This document shows, one piece after another, positions 11,851 through 28,179 of a DNA stretch of 64,000 bases. Both the position numbers and the translations under genes were made by a program. This stretch comes from Rhyzopertha dominica (lineage: Eukaryota > Arthropoda > Insecta > Coleoptera > Bostrichidae). The DNA lies in assembly GCA_025024175.1 (NCBI GenBank), contig QCXZ01000003.1, positions 17,380,392 to 17,444,391 on the forward strand. Direction: 5' to 3'. Below the pieces are notes generated by a model. That model saw only the letters and a program-made list of their open reading frames with translations, did not search any database and was not told where the DNA came from. Each line of letters starts with the position of its first letter. Position 1 is the stretch's first letter.

Positions 11851-12531
11851 TGTAGCACTTGGCTGAACCCCTTAAATATTGCAAAGTGCTCTATTCTACA
11901 TATGGACATATGGACATACATAAGGAGCAGACAGATCCTGGATTTACTGTCTCCAGTAATCATTCCTCGTAGTCCCAGTGCCTGAAGACTACAAGAAAGG
12001 CTAACGNTGCTTTATACATTTTAGGAAGAGCTTTTCCCTTCCTGGACCCTCGTCTCGCANCTCGTCTGTACACGACATACTCGTATGTTCTCCCTCTTAT
12101 GGAGTTCAGAATACCAGTCTGATCCCCGGTATTGGTCAAGGACCGCGAATACACGGAGAAGATTCAGCACGCAACAACTCGCTGGCCCATGAGACTCAAG
12201 GGAATGTACATCAATCTTCTCTCCGTGAGACGAGAGAGAGCAAAACTAATCCAATTATCTCTCATCGGCTGTGTTTTATCTCAAACTTGGATCGGTTGCG
12301 GGCGTCGGAGTGATGTTTGTGTGCGGTACATGCGCGTCTGTCGTCTGCTGTGTTGTCCGGACTTCGTAATCNGTGTATGTCGCATCTCTTTCAATTAATT
12401 CGTCAATTTTGTTTGGTTGTTTCAGATTATGTATATTTACTTATTTGTTGCTTTAAGATTATTTTGCAGCTGCACGCACGTTTTTTAGTTTATTTTTTAG
12501 TATATTTTTGCCTCTATAAATTCTCACTATG

Positions 12532-15159
<2,628 letters not shown>

Positions 15160-16390
15160 GGTGTCCGGGAGATGTGTACGGGGTTCTGAGAAACTATCGT
15201 CAAGACATATATGTATATATGTAGTGATGCAGTGTCCGGATGACACCATATCTAAATGTCTAACAAAGGGTTGTCTCCCTTTGTTATATATATAGTTATG
15301 TGTAGACTGCTCAGAACTCTGGACAGTAACGCTAAAATCAAATCCACAATAGCATATGCGGACGACTGGGCCCTGGTGATAGAAGGAGGGTCACGGACGC
15401 AGTTAGAGGAGAAGGCTTACGGAATTATGGCTGTGATCAATGCCTGGTGCAGCGAGAGTAAGATGGGGATAGCCATAGGAAAAGCGAAGTACTCGCTGAT
15501 AAAGGGATCCCTCATAAGGAGCCCAACTATTAAAGTTGAAAATGAATTAATCAAAAGGATGAAAATTTACATAAACGCTATAATGGCATCAGTTGCTTGA
15601 TATGGAGCCAGTACCTGGCCGCATCGACTATTGCTAACCAAACCCAAGGCAGTTATACGGAGAATGCAAAGAGGGGTGCTCATTCGTATCGTATGAGGCC
15701 CTAACAGTCATTATGGCCGTACTCCGCCTGGATTTTGAAATCAGAAAAAGAGCGGCGGGCTATTGGNTGANGAAAAGCGAGCAGGATAGGGTGCGGAGTG
15801 TTCTGGGTGGTGTCCAAGCAGATAGGAAAAGCGAGATATCAAATACTATAAGAGAAGAATGGGACAAAGAGTGGCGGCAGGGAGACAAGGGCGGGAGAGT
15901 AAGGTCCTTTTTTCCAACCGTCAAACACAGAAAGAACGTGGACTACTTGGAGCCCTTGCACGGTCTCGTCCACTCTCTTAGTGGACACGGGCCGTATCCT
16001 GAAAGTCTGCACGGTTTTGGGTAGAGGGAGGACGCACTGTGCGAATGCGGGGAACTTGGAACCCTGGAGCACATGATATACCTGTGTCGTTTGGCAAACA
16101 GAGAGACGTTGATACTGCGGCAAGAACTGGAAAGTGCTGACACGGCAGAGATACTCCTTAACCCGGAAAGGGTGAAACTGCTCGGAAGACTGGCGGACAT
16201 GGTGTCCAGAACAGAGCAAGAGAAATATAACAACAGACGGGGCAGATAGGAAGAAGGAAACGTTCTAGAAAGGATGAGTACTGGCAGACATTACCATCCC
16301 NAGAACATTAGAAAAGCAATACCGGCGAGGTGGTGTCCGGAACCGGAGGCTGCCTTTGGCAAACATAGTCTGTCTTCAGGAACCTAGGAG
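15160..16390 (+). mobile_element. R1-clade LINE, 3' half of ORF2, degraded
   Basis: The RT palm with TIAYADDWALVIEGGS has its catalytic YADD at 15355-15366. It is followed by INAWCSESKMGIAIGKAKYS and, in another frame, YGASTWPHRLLLTKPKA and IRRMQRGVLIRI. Then come VLRLDFEIRKRAAGYW and IREEWDKEWRQGDKGGRV (15713-15900) and HGLVHSLSGHGPYPESLHGF. The C-terminal zinc knuckle CECGELGTLEHMIYLC lies near 16040-16090. The block order and wording are those of R1-type elements. Frameshifts, a stop at 16022 and Ns at 15768 and 15772 show a dead copy. Confidence 0.88.
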
Positions 16391-19300
16391 ACCACCGGGA
16401 ATGACAATTAAATTTAGTTTTAATGTAGTATGTAGTGTAGTTTAGCCTTATAGTTAACGTAAGGAATGCATGTCCAGCAAAGAAGGTATGTACGCAGAAT
16501 ACTAACAGAAAAGAAAAAACACACTTAGTAATAACAAAAGGGATAAGCACAGGGTGCCTCGCAAATAACAACATCTGTGCCACCTCCCCGAGGCTAAGAG
16601 CGCGCGAGGCACCACATAGAATCCTAGCAAAACACGATCTGTTTAAAAACATTTTCGGCAGCAGGTCAAAGAAGGTTAAAGAAAAATGAAAAAAAGTCTG
16701 CTTGTAATTCTAACCTCGAAATCTGAATCGTGGCTAACCAAATCTGCTTCAATCACAGCAATCCGTGCCGAATTGATCAATGTTTGGGCAATAGCAGTTA
16801 GATATCTTGCCGTCCTGGATTGTATTTAATGGTTATTGATATATATTTCTCAGATAAGTAGAGTTAGGGACACGTAACTATGAATATGAGTATTTGGCGC
16901 ATAAACCGAGAGTGTTACAAAAAACGAGCGGCCGCCATTTTCCCCAAACAAAAGTAGCGGTGCAAAATTGTTTTATGTGTAGGTTGTAGGTGTAAATTTT
17001 GGAATGAAAACATCAGCTTCTACAAGAAGGAACACAATTCAATTCACGGCGTGCTTTCAGTGGTCAATTTCCCTATTTCTGATAACTGCATACCCTATTA
17101 CATGCTAGTACGCCACTACCGATCGCTGACTTATTAGTTATTACATGCGGTGTCCATCCTTTTTCCTTGTCTATGGATATTTTAGTAGGATAAAAGCAAT
17201 AATTGGAGACACTCACTGTTATTGCGGTCGAGTGGACTGTATTTATGTGGTTGTGGATTAATGGAAGTCCTGATGGAAGTAACTCTCTTTATTAATAATT
17301 GTACACAGATTATGAAAATTCACAAGAACTGGCAGCGTTTATTTTTACATCACAACTGGTGCAAATGCCAACTACTTTAAAAATCCAACCATTCTGCCCG
17401 CCTTCAACAAAATAGATATAATTAATAATCTGAAAATTAACTGCATTGACTGTTCACAGGCCAATAGTCCAAGAGTCGACCTCGAAGTGTAAGCTTTGAT
17501 TGTGGCTTACAATATAGAACGTGGTTGTCTGCTAAACAGTGGGCTCTGCACCAGTATCGCTACTGGTGTCAGGGGAATCGAAGGCCTTCCGCCATTACCA
17601 AAATCGCAAAATGTAGCTATTTACTACATAGGGTGTAGTGTTAAAAGTATACTGCCCTGAAGTTTTATTGTGCCCCCACTACCTCCTAAGAAACATTTTA
17701 CTTCATTAATCATTAACCTAATCAAATCTAGGATACAATCAATGGGTGCCCCTACAATCTAATCGGATTTAGCAAATGTTCCTCAAATAGACTTCCTACA
17801 TATAGCATAATTTGCTATACCAATTCTAGATAATCATTTCTTTAAACAGCAATGTCCCGCAAGCAGTCCTATTACTGTTCTTATAATAGCAGGCCTGCTC
17901 AACTGTAGCAGTTCTGTAAATTTTACCCTACTGGCGAATGATGGCCTCACTTTATAGCAAGCAACCGTAAGTCACACTCAAAGGTTTCATGTGGTATTGG
18001 ATTTATGAAATAATCTATGAGTGCAGAAAGTTACCGAAACATCATCACCTTAGTAGTGGTTGCCAATGCTATGGGCCTGTTTAATGGATGGCAACCCTAT
18101 TTATTGTTGCTCGATATGCCTTGCTTCCAATAGTAGTACTCTTTTTGTTCTACAACCTTATGGAAATGATTTCTTTCAAAATTAATATCGCTAATTCCAT
18201 TACTATAAAACCACTGTTTGAAACGCATCGTTGGTGAGCCTTTGTGAAATAGGGTTATGAGTTACATGGTTAAAATACTTTTCATTTCAAATTATAAAAT
18301 TACAAATACCAGCTATATCGTTTATCGCCATAGGTATTAAATTACCGTATAACAATTCTTATCGTAATATAACAATTAAGACGCTATGTACTACTGCACA
18401 TTTATTTGCTTGTCTGCTCTAAGCGACCTTAAATTTTACCAAATCGAATGATAAACAACGAATCTGGCAAATCTCAAGGTATGATAAGTTCAAAAACACT
18501 TAATAGGTAAATTATTTGTGAAGCAGTACTAAATTTAAAAAAATTAAGCCTCTAACCTTATCCGTGCTGTTAATGTTCAGCGGACATTAAGAGTTAATAT
18601 TATATATTCCTATGTCACGTCCTCCTATTGCGTACTCATTAGTATGTGTTTGACTGAATAAAATGAAGACCAAAAAATGTAAAAATCTTACGTTGCTGCT
18701 TTCTACCAATGACATTTACAACTTGTGTCATACTCTTTCTAAAAGAGGACCATTTTTGTAGCACGACAGATGGCAAAGGTCATTATCCTTTTAAGTAGAG
18801 TTATCCCTAATCATTAGTAATTATGCAATGCCAAGAATAAATGCGTATTCAGCTAAAATAAAATAAAACGTGTTGAGTCCTCAATCCTGCAAGTTTGCTC
18901 TGCCTATCATCCTTTTATGACTTACCTTGTAATCCTGTATAACAATTAATATATAAAATGCAGTATTTTTGTCAAACCTGATATTTGACCGACCGCATGT
19001 AATAGCAAAGAATTCATAAAAGCCTGAATAATATCCAAAACCCTAGTTCCTAGTTTAGATGGCAAAAAACATATTTTTTTAGTCAGGTATTCTATACTAA
19101 TTTCTGCAAGAGTCGTGCGTCTCAACAGTTGATTCACGTACGGTTTGACAACCATTCAACACACTTTTCACCGCAGCTAGCGTGTACGACGTGTCCGTAG
19201 GTTCGAGTAGCCTGCAGCGATTCCCATCTCCCTCGTATACATTGATAATATGTTTACTATTCACTCACGCTTATTGCTTAGCAACGCTAACTTTTTTCGG

Positions 19301-19689
19301 ATAGTTTCTGTTAAAATGATAACGTTTTAACTCAGCGCCGCCGCCGCAACGAATTAAGTGCCTGAAAACTTAACAATATAATATTTTTGAACCATTGTCT
19401 ACGAATGTGTGAACCTTTTTTGTAGTTATAACAATCATATATGTAAATTTAGGTGGATTGCACATATAAATGTGCACATATATGTCTTTTTTTACTTCTG
19501 GCAGACAATTTTGTTTATGTTTTTTATTATCTTGGCACCTTGACGGATGTCGGTAGTCAAATCTTTCGGATTTTGGCCCGTTATGGGCAGTTTTTTTTTA
19601 CCCAGAAATCACCGACACTTAGACGACCGAACTTGATCTTTAAGATCCTCATTTATCATTTAGTTTTGTCGGTTTGCGGGGATGTGTTG
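16391..19689. other. Intergenic, nothing recognised
   Basis: About 3.3 kb. An N at 16301 lies just upstream. No coding frame, RNA gene or repeat pair could be supported. Confidence 0.45.
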
Positions 19690-19970
19690 AAGTTTTTGGG
19701 ATTTCATCAAAATTTGACAGTTTGTCAGTTAAATATTGAAGGAATTTCGGAGAGTAAGTAGGATTTCTTGTTGAANATGGCTTTAAGGGGTCGTGTGGAT
19801 GACGGCGTTCTTCAAGAGGCTCACATTTCATCGGAACTGGATCTCTTTTCCCATGAACAAATTCCTGGCTACACTTGTTGGAGTGCTGCGGAAAACCTAT
19901 ATTGTCGATGTGCCCAAGGGGAGAAAACTGCACATTTTGTCCTAGAACGTCGATTTTCAAGAAAGCTTTA
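19690..19970 (+). pseudogene. LINE endonuclease (EEP) N-terminal fragment
   Basis: The frame around 19700-19960 reads LTVCQLNIEGISESK, a stop, then MALRGRVDDGVLQEAHISSE and HEQIPGYTCWSA. This fits the N-terminal pattern of LINE endonucleases: N.EGI...K, then LQE.H, then IPGY. A stop and an N at 19776 break it. No RT follows, so it is an isolated fragment. Confidence 0.6.
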
Positions 19971-20209
19971 TTAAAATTTATGAGTTGTCTCCAGAAGTTA
20001 AAGTCAAAAGTTAATATCTTATATGTACTTTAATAAATAATTATCTTGTTATTTATATGTTACTTTTGTGACAATGCGTGTTTATTTCTATGTTTTGTAA
20101 ATACCTAGATGTATTTTATTTGCGCTTTATTAGCGCTGAGAGCAATTCATTTCTATCAGCATCGCATTTCGCCACAATTCGCAACTCATTCCTGATTCTG
20201 TCACTTTTG

Positions 20210-21258
20210 TATCAGAGTTCACGTGTTTAGTACATCTGTTTGCATTGCAACTTCCTCCTCTACGACCAGACTACAGATCACCACTCACACCTCACGCGAG
20301 AATAGCTGAAACGACAGTTTCTTCGCGAACGACCAACTATCAGTGTCACGAACTAGTTCGGACAGTTTGTCCAAAAGTTGTTCTTTTAGACAGTTCGTTC
20401 GCAACCGACCCAACTCTAGTTCCTAGTTTTGATTTAACAGTTCGGTGTTGCCAAGTTGTACAAAAATAAGAAAATATCAACAGATCCCTACAGAAAAAAT
20501 GCTTTTCTTTCTTGATAATTAATAACTTTACTAATACATAATAATAGAACTGCAATCAAAATAGTCGTTAAAGACAAATAGATAACCGCTGTACAGGCGA
20601 GCGAGACTTTTATGTTTGTTAGTCATCAATGGCACACCAATAATTATGCATTCGTAAATATTAACTTGTAAATAGCAATAAGAATTACCTATTTTATAAA
20701 AAAAATAAAAGTAACTTATTATGTCTTCAAATGATTGTCAAATTTAACATTGTTTTTGTATATTATATTTGTACTACTTTAACTTCTCCTGGTACCTATT
20801 ACTGAAATGCTGAAGGTCATTTCAAAAGTACCAGCATTTTTTACATATTGATATAATGATTACATATTTGGTACATTACTGCTTTATTCCAACATTTTAG
20901 TTTGCAACAAAATGTTAAATACAAATGCCAAACAGCGAAACGGGGACTGCGAGACTGCGACGCCATTGTACGTTAGACATTGCGAACTAGCCTTATATAC
21001 ATCGTTTAGCCGGCCACACATCGTGGTTCGCGTGTCTTGTCACGAAAGGATACATATTCGATCGTTCTTCCTTCCCAAGGGTCGCTCAATGTTGTTCATT
21101 CTGAACTGCGCATCTGTTTCATTCCAGTATCATACAAGATACAAGTCTCTTGCATCGTTAAAAATGAACTAGTTCATTTTATCCTGACGAACTAGATCGT
21201 TTAGTGTGGCGCAACTGAATAGTACACATCGTTCGTTCGTTCACGAACTGCACACCTC
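20210..21258. mobile_element. Possible hAT-type element end(s)
   Basis: The right end reads TCACGAACTGCACACCTCTA, resembling the TAGAGGTGTGCA ends of many hAT elements. GAACTAGTTC-type motifs recur at both sides (near 20350 and 21165). No convincing left terminus or target duplication was found. Confidence 0.3.
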
Positions 21259-22655
21259 TATGCCATATCGTCACTCTTAATTTCAGCAATCCATAGGACC
21301 CTACGCGTCTCCGATAATTCTTTTTTGTCCGTGACAAATTTATGTTTTAAAACAGCAAGAACTGAATAAAACTTTACGCCATCTCTCACCTCTGATACTG
21401 ACTTCCACAACAATAAGGCGCGTAACAGGCATGTTTTTACAAAAAACACAAAGCGTGGCACTTTTCAATCATAAACCTGTTTGCTCTAATGACCTTATAA
21501 CATACGGTTGTCCACAACGGCCATGTTGGATTTTGTTTGACACTTCGTTGGAATGCCTAATGGATAAAGTGATATATTTTGGGTTACAAAGCATAACATT
21601 TGATCATCGTAACTGACGGGACGTATAAAAATATTAAACGGCAATATTAGTAATTATATAGAATACCGCACCTTTGTCACATAAAGTGAAATTATGCAAC
21701 CTTATAGAACACAGTCTCCCGGAACATGAATATCCGAATATCGAAATGTAAGGGTTTAAGTATGTACGTATCTAGTGTTTTAATTTACAATTATTTTATA
21801 CACAATGTGTTTCTCCCTGTAGCTATTGCATAGTGTTCTTTAATGGTTCCTTTACGTGCGGTCGTGGTAAGCGAATGATTTCAAACCATGCCAAAAAACA
21901 CGGCCTAAACACCAAAATCTGTTTGAAACCACACTCGCGAGTCGCGACACCACACCGCATACGAAACAACACGGTGCGTCCTAACGCAAGTCCACGTATA
22001 AAAACCGCGGGAAATTCATTTTAGATTCATCTTCAGAAGGCAGTGTTTTTCATGAGATTTGGATGGAATCCAGTAAAATTTATCCTTATTTGTCTGCGTT
22101 TGCATAACTGTTACAGTCCACAACACGGCAACTTTGTTTACTTACACGCAAAGAGCATACATATTTTTCAGCACTCATGTTGATTACTATCAAAGAATAT
22201 ATCTACTGATGTAAACCTTTGATCACTAGACAGGTATACAAAAAGAGAATTAGTCAAGTTAGACTAAAGTAATTGCAACATACACCCATCGATCTGACAA
22301 ATCTACTGTCAGATCCATAGATAAGAGAGTTAGTTGTAGTTGGTTGTATTGGTCAGAGCGATGCATACACCATACAGCTGACAGCAACTAACAGCTAATG
22401 TGAATTGTTTACCCTACAGTAAACTGTAGTTTATCCACCAAAAATGCCAAGTTTCACGGATGATGGCGTCAATTCGCTCATCGCCTATAGATATGTACAT
22501 ATATTGATGTTTATTTTATCGATTATTTTTAATTAATTATTTCAAGTGTTTTTATTCGTAGGTTCCGGCCCTGATTGTATTAAATTAAACAAACTTGTAT
22601 TCATACGACATTTCGACTTTTAATTTAGGTATTTTTTATTTTATAATTGAAAAAA
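21259..22655. other. Intergenic, nothing recognised
   Basis: Short frames only. No supported gene or repeat. Confidence 0.45.
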
Positions 22656-24695
22656 CCGCTGCAAATTGAATCAATACTTCCACATCCAATTGTCAAAATG
22701 ACATTTACGTTTTTATTTTTTTTTATACTATACGATTAGTAATCAAGTTTTGAGCATTATTTCTTTGTACACGTTTTTTCTAAGACAAACGGTCTTCGTG
22801 ATAGTAGCAAACATACATAAATTTTTATAATCCGTTTTTTCTAAATAACTCGAAAGGTATTAACTTAACAAAAAAATTACACGAGTGCTCTCCGATCAGA
22901 AATTTGATTTCCTATATAATACCAAAATTTTTAAAAAATCGTACGCACACGGACCAAAGTACGTTTTTTGGAAATATTTCGAAAATCTCAAAATTTTGGA
23001 TAAATTTTCTAAGACACATTTTGTGAGAAATTTTATTTCCTATCTGATCCCAACTAGCAACTTACGGCTTTATAATGGTCAGGCAAAAGTTTATAAAAAC
23101 AATTTTTATAAAACATTGGTACTCTTGTAAACATTGTCACAACGTTTATAGAATGCTTAAAGATGCAAAAAGACGCATCTTTATAAAACATTTTAGTTAT
23201 ATACAGTATCCCATAATGGTTTTAGTAGGTGTTATAGAACAGTTTTGTAGATAGTTACAGATGTGGTATAAAAATTACTGTTACAGTTACAAAACGGTTT
23301 TATAGCAATTTATTATGAAACAGTTTTATAAAAGTTACGGCATTATCTATTAGCGATAATTCTGTTGCATTCGCCATCTTCAAAGGGATCTTTCGGTGTT
23401 TTAAACTGATTTGGTGGAGAATGATTTATTTCTTAACGATTGGGTAAAGTTGCAACCCATATTCCTCTTCTGTAAAATAAAACATATCTTAAAATATGCG
23501 TAGTATTGAGTTGTAGTCACAAGAAACTACTACCAAACAAAATTTTCTGTGAAACATATGCATATATGTGTATAAAATTTTTAAGCGCTTCAAAAATTAT
23601 AAGTATTTCTTCAATTTACAAAATACAAAAAATGTTTTTAATTGTGTGGCATATTAAACCTACCTGCACTGATTATAAACCACATTTTATTATGATTTAT
23701 GATTTACTTTTTTTGTAAAAATATAATTTTTAGTGAGCTTTACGCAATGGCTGCTATATGTGTGCTTATAATCATGATAATAATATGGCTTCCTCTTTAT
23801 AAAACACGATTATCACAGAAGAAATTGCTATATAACAAATTGTTTTTTTTTTACATATGTCAAATCAAGACTTAATACAATGGTTTTATAGATGTTCACA
23901 AGATGACGATTCAGTGTTGAATAACACATATTTAAACCCTTTATAAAATAATTTGTCTCCACTGGGAAAATGTTCTATAAAAACTTGTGTAAACCTTTAA
24001 ACAATGAGTATAACGGTGCTTAACACTATTTTTAATTTTGCTGCGTAAACGTTCCTAACACTAAACTATATAACAATTTAGCGTACTGCAGCTAAATACT
24101 CGTATATACATATAAAATAAAATAGACGTCGAGGAACAATAATAAAACAACAATAAAGCAAATATGCCTTGTTATTTGGAAATTATAAAATAATTTTGCT
24201 TGTTGGGATGGTATTTTCATTTTTTTAATATATTAAATATATTCAGAGATATTTAGGAAAAACCATTTTCTTTATGTTACGCTTTCTTGCTAATATCTTC
24301 TAAACAATTTGCTGCACCAAAATTTATAAGGGCGAATAATACTTCCAGTTATACTACTAATCACATACTAAAACGAAAAAAATAAAAAAATAAAAATTCG
24401 CAAAAAGGGTAGTTACCCCCCAATTTTGCCCCCTTCCCGATACCCTACGTATCCCAAAAACAACAGGTCGCTTTGGGTAGTTGAGATCTATACGTTTTCC
24501 AAATTTCAAGTTCATATATTAAGTCTTTCGAAAGTTATCGTGTCCACAAACAAAACCACAGACACAGAGACAAGAAATTTTTTGCTTAAATTTGTTTTCT
24601 TTTGCGTTTTCGACCATTTTAAAGCGAATGAGCAAATAAAAATTTTTGAAACTTTTTTTCGCGATACAATACTTCCCATCCGTTGGATGTGGAAG
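22656..24695 (+). repeat. Long interspersed repeat, copy 2, interrupted by an insertion
   Basis: Direct copy of 3336-4158, beginning CGCTGCAAATTGAATCAATA and ending TTGGATGTGGAAG followed by TA. Its halves, 22656-23048 and 24208-24695, are contiguous in copy 1. Confidence 0.85.
23049..24207. mobile_element. Insertion with CCCAAC/GTTGGG ends inside repeat copy 2
   Basis: Absent from copy 1, where TTCTGATGGTATT is continuous. Here the left junction is CTGAT followed by CCCAACTAGCAA, and the right junction is TTGCTTGTTGGG followed by ATGGTATT. Ends are inverted (CCCAACWAGCA). AT, or GAT if the element ends one base earlier, is duplicated. The interior is AT-rich and repeats TTTATAAAAC-like motifs. 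No coding frame. The superfamily is not determined. Confidence 0.8.
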
Positions 24696-24697
24696 TA

Positions 24698-26433
24698 ATA
24701 TAATTACACCAAAGAAACTCAAATACACAATAAACTTATTTACTTATATTGAAATCGCATTCGATTTAAAGATACAGAATATTGAAGAAACGAGGATAAC
24801 AGGCCCATAAAACTACTTATTTTATTTTTTTTATTGATTTTTGCTTTTCTTCAAAATATAAATGATCTTGACGAATTCGCCTTATATCTTTATTGTGCAA
24901 TATTTTATTTTTATTTTTATGTAAAGGAACAGGACTGTTTATAGTAATCTTTAAAAAATCAGCTGAAAATACTTATAATTTGAACTAAATAATTTGAATA
25001 TAACCAAACTAATCTCGAGACAGGAATCAGCAAAATGTATCTGGCACACACAATAATTGTGAAGTTCCGCTTAAAAAAAAACAAAAAAAAACATTGTTAT
25101 AATTTCTAGGTATCCATACCTCTTTTATGTCTTTTTGCTTTAGTATAGTATAACTAGAAATTGACAATATTAAATATATTCCGAAAATTCCCGTAGGTAG
25201 ATCTATAACTTATGTAGAGAAGCATATAATGCTTGAATCACTTTGAAGTCAATTACATTAATAGTATATTACGTAATAAGTTTTGTAAAAAGCATTTTAC
25301 GCACGAATGGAAAAGTTACGCACGACCCCGCGTAGCATTACAACACGCATTGCGTACTATACCTTACCCACAACCACTACTGTGAATACTTAAAGACACA
25401 CGGTTTGTGATCAGTGTAAGATACATATTACGTACGTTAAAAAAACGCACAGCTCGGTAAGAAATTCGTATCGTTTTGGAGGAATGGTTGGAAATTTTAC
25501 AACAAAATGGAGGTCATATCGAGCAATTGCCGTAACCAGTGTTTGACACCGGAAATACCATCATGTAAGCAACTAGAGTATTTTAGTAGCAATTTGATTT
25601 ATTAAAAATATTATAATAAGTTGAAATATACCAGTTACTTTATGATAACCCTGTACATAATAAATACCGAAATATTTTGTAAAGTCGAATTCACCAAAGC
25701 TGATTCCGAACTGCTTTTTGTTGAGCTTAATTAGAACATATCAGCTACCATAATGGATTAAAGCAAGCTGCAAGCCAAGGAACGATTAATTTGCTTGCTG
25801 GCAAGAGGTGTCAGATGTTAACATTTGTTGAATAGAGAGTGTCAATTTGATTCATAAGATTATTTGAAAATGGCCGGGGATCAGCTTTGTACGTAGGTAC
25901 ATAAATACAAACCGGTGGATACTTATATACCCATGTAAAAGACCACAAAGTGCAATTAACATGTAAAATAAGAGATTTAGCATATTAATTTGCATACGTT
26001 TCCATCTATATTCAAAGGCTAATATCCTTAACAATAAACAGCTGCGGCGGAGGCATAAAAGCACTTCATTTGCGGCTGTGCGTAGTTTAACGCTAGTTCC
26101 TCAGCTTTGTGCTATCTTCCGTCATAAACAATCAATTAACGCCTGTGAAAAATTGGACCTTAGAATTTTAGTGGTATTTAGGCGTTAACGAGTTGTGAAG
26201 AACCTCATAATAGGTAAGACTTAATAAAATGTTTTATTGTTACTAAATTTTAGCAAAATATATATTTTAATGCTTAGTGTATTCTTTCGGTTGTCTATTT
26301 TTTTTTATAAATACCAGAGGGTACTAATCATATCCAGTTATCTGTATTCTTGTTTGACTCTAGAATAAACCAATGTTATTATTAGAGTTTTACGAACATC
26401 AACAAAACAGTTCCTCAATATTTGTGTCAAATT
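24698..26433. other. Intergenic, nothing recognised
   Basis: AT-rich with no supported features. Confidence 0.5.
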
Positions 26434-26578
26434 AAAATGCACATCTATGGCTATTGTGTCTGCTCAGCAACCAACTACAGACATATCTATTTTGTAAGTA
26501 ATCCCTATCAGGCCAACTAGATCGCTTTGTCATCATGTCATTGCTGAGAGATGGAGTTGCCATCTACTTTTCTACTGA
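26434..26578 (+). mobile_element. Composite foldback element, copy 4 (diverged, deleted)
   Basis: TTAAAATGCACATCTATGGC resembles the module A start, followed by CAGCAACCAACTACAGACAT. Then CGCTTTGTCATCATGTCATT and GTTGCCATCTA come from module B. The oldest-looking of the four copies. Confidence 0.6.
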
Positions 26579-27609
26579 CATTAGAACAATCCGTAATTAT
26601 ACAGGCCAAACACTCTCAAGAGCTACACGCTCACAAATCAGTATATAAATATTAGTTGTCGTGGTGAATATGCATCCTATTTTTAACCAAAATTTTAAAT
26701 GCACCATCCACCATATTTCGTATCAAAAATTTTGTAAAACATGGAATTTTCATGGTGCTTGGATATACCAAAATAGCATATTAAAAAACTAGTTTCATAC
26801 GACGCCATTTTGTCGAACGCATCCAACGGCCCGAATAGGTTGGCAGTCCATTTAGTAACAGCATCGACAATAAAAACGAGACGCATGGATGCACAAGTTA
26901 TGCCACAGAATCTAAAATCATCACCAGATGGTTTCGAAGATCTTCGCCCTATGACATTTTAAGAGTAGTAGCACGCTTCAGCAAACTTGCTTCTTTCCTA
27001 TGCGCTGTCTACGCAAATTATTAACTTTAACTTTTTCCAAACTTGCTTTGCAGTACCGAATCTTTCTAATAAACGTAAACTGCAATAATAATGTCTGATT
27101 TTTTTCTTTAACGTCCCCTTCTTTCCATTTATTTATAGCTTTAACTGATCACAGCACCAATTCTAAAACCTGAGGTTTCGCTACTTTACCAATATAACAT
27201 TTTTATGTCCCACTATTTGACAACGCAGCTTCCATTTGCACCGCCTAAATATCATAGTAGTATTTCTTAAGCGGTGCCCCCATCGTGCTAGAAAACGCAA
27301 ACATCCCTTCACTTATATTAGTCCCTTTGGTCTAATTGCTGTTAATCGGTTGTCCTTTTTACCCATGGTGTGTAAAGGTATGCAGTGTCTCTCACTTACT
27401 ATTTTTTTTCGCTTAGTCCTGTTCTTTGCTAACCTTCTAGCTTCCTCCCTGATGAGGTTTCTCTTCTTGAACGATTCTGCTAGAAAATATTTTTATATTG
27501 TTACGTACAAAATAATACAAGGTAGGTACCCATTTGACAACCAATTCATTAACTAATTCAATACTCACGACGTATAAGCTGTACCCAGCGAACGCATTCG
27601 ATTAAATTT
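26579..27609. other. Intergenic, nothing recognised
   Basis: No gene or repeat supported. Confidence 0.5.
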
Positions 27610-27864
27610 AACAAAATTAGTGATGCCCACGATAGTCTCGTTTGCAAGAGTCTCGCCTCGTCTCGTTTCCGAGACGATAATTTAAATTTCCCTTGCGAGA
27701 CAAAAAAAGACTTTTTTAAAGCGTTGTTTCGGATCTAGTGCGAGAGTCTCGAAAATGTCTCGCAGTATCGCGAAATATTAAGCAAATATTTTTACATTCT
27801 CAATTCGGCACAACAAAATCGTGGTCGCCATCTAATAAGCATTTCCGAAAAGCAAGGCGATAAA

Positions 27865-28125
27865 TTGCAGCAAAAAGACTATTCGGCAGCTGCAATCTGT
27901 ATCGACACTTTCTACCAAAGAAATCGACGTCGCGGCGCTATTCGCCTATGTTATGACCTTCTGGACGCTAATCGAAATTTGATATACATCGAGATTATGC
28001 ATGCCGCAAAATTTCCGTTCGAGCATCTGAAGAATACTTTCATTGCTATCATATCGCCGTCAGCCTTCTTTAAAGAAATATGGCTCTTTTTGCAAACCAA
28101 AAAATCGGTCCAGGGGTATAAATGA
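27865..28125 (+). CDS. Unrecognised open frame inside the hAT-ended element
   Basis: An 86-codon frame with CIDTFYQRNRRRGAIRLCYD and a second half rich in Phe and Ile. It matches no family I can name. It lies just upstream of the mariner-like relic and could be its N-terminal part or chance. Confidence 0.2.
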   Translation: MQQKDYSAAAICIDTFYQRNRRRGAIRLCYDLLDANRNLIYIEIMHAAKFPFEHLKNTFIAIISPSAFFKEIWLFLQTKKSVQGYK

Positions 28126-28179
28126 AGCTATAGAAATAAACATTCTGGCAAGAACAAACATAAATTTGCAATGTCCAAC

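Larger units (their letters stand above)
9870..12531 (+). mobile_element. CR1/Jockey-type LINE, near full length but degraded
   Basis: A non-LTR retrotransposon read across several frames. Endonuclease part: KYNDFVAI and LNSNIDDRVVSLGGYSIF (9900-10050), then LDLVITSDAYLF and IGNSDHVFI (about 10440-10530). RT part: KKGDKLDAGNYRPIGLISVV (11275-11335), TQHGFVTGHSVVT, VIYLDFAKAFDMVPHRRL (11500-11560), GSILGPILFIIYSSDLE and YADD at 11773-11784. C-terminal part: SPVLVKDREYTEKIQHATTR (12120-12180). Stops and frameshifts break it, so it cannot be active. It ends in a TAA-repeat tail. Confidence 0.9.
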
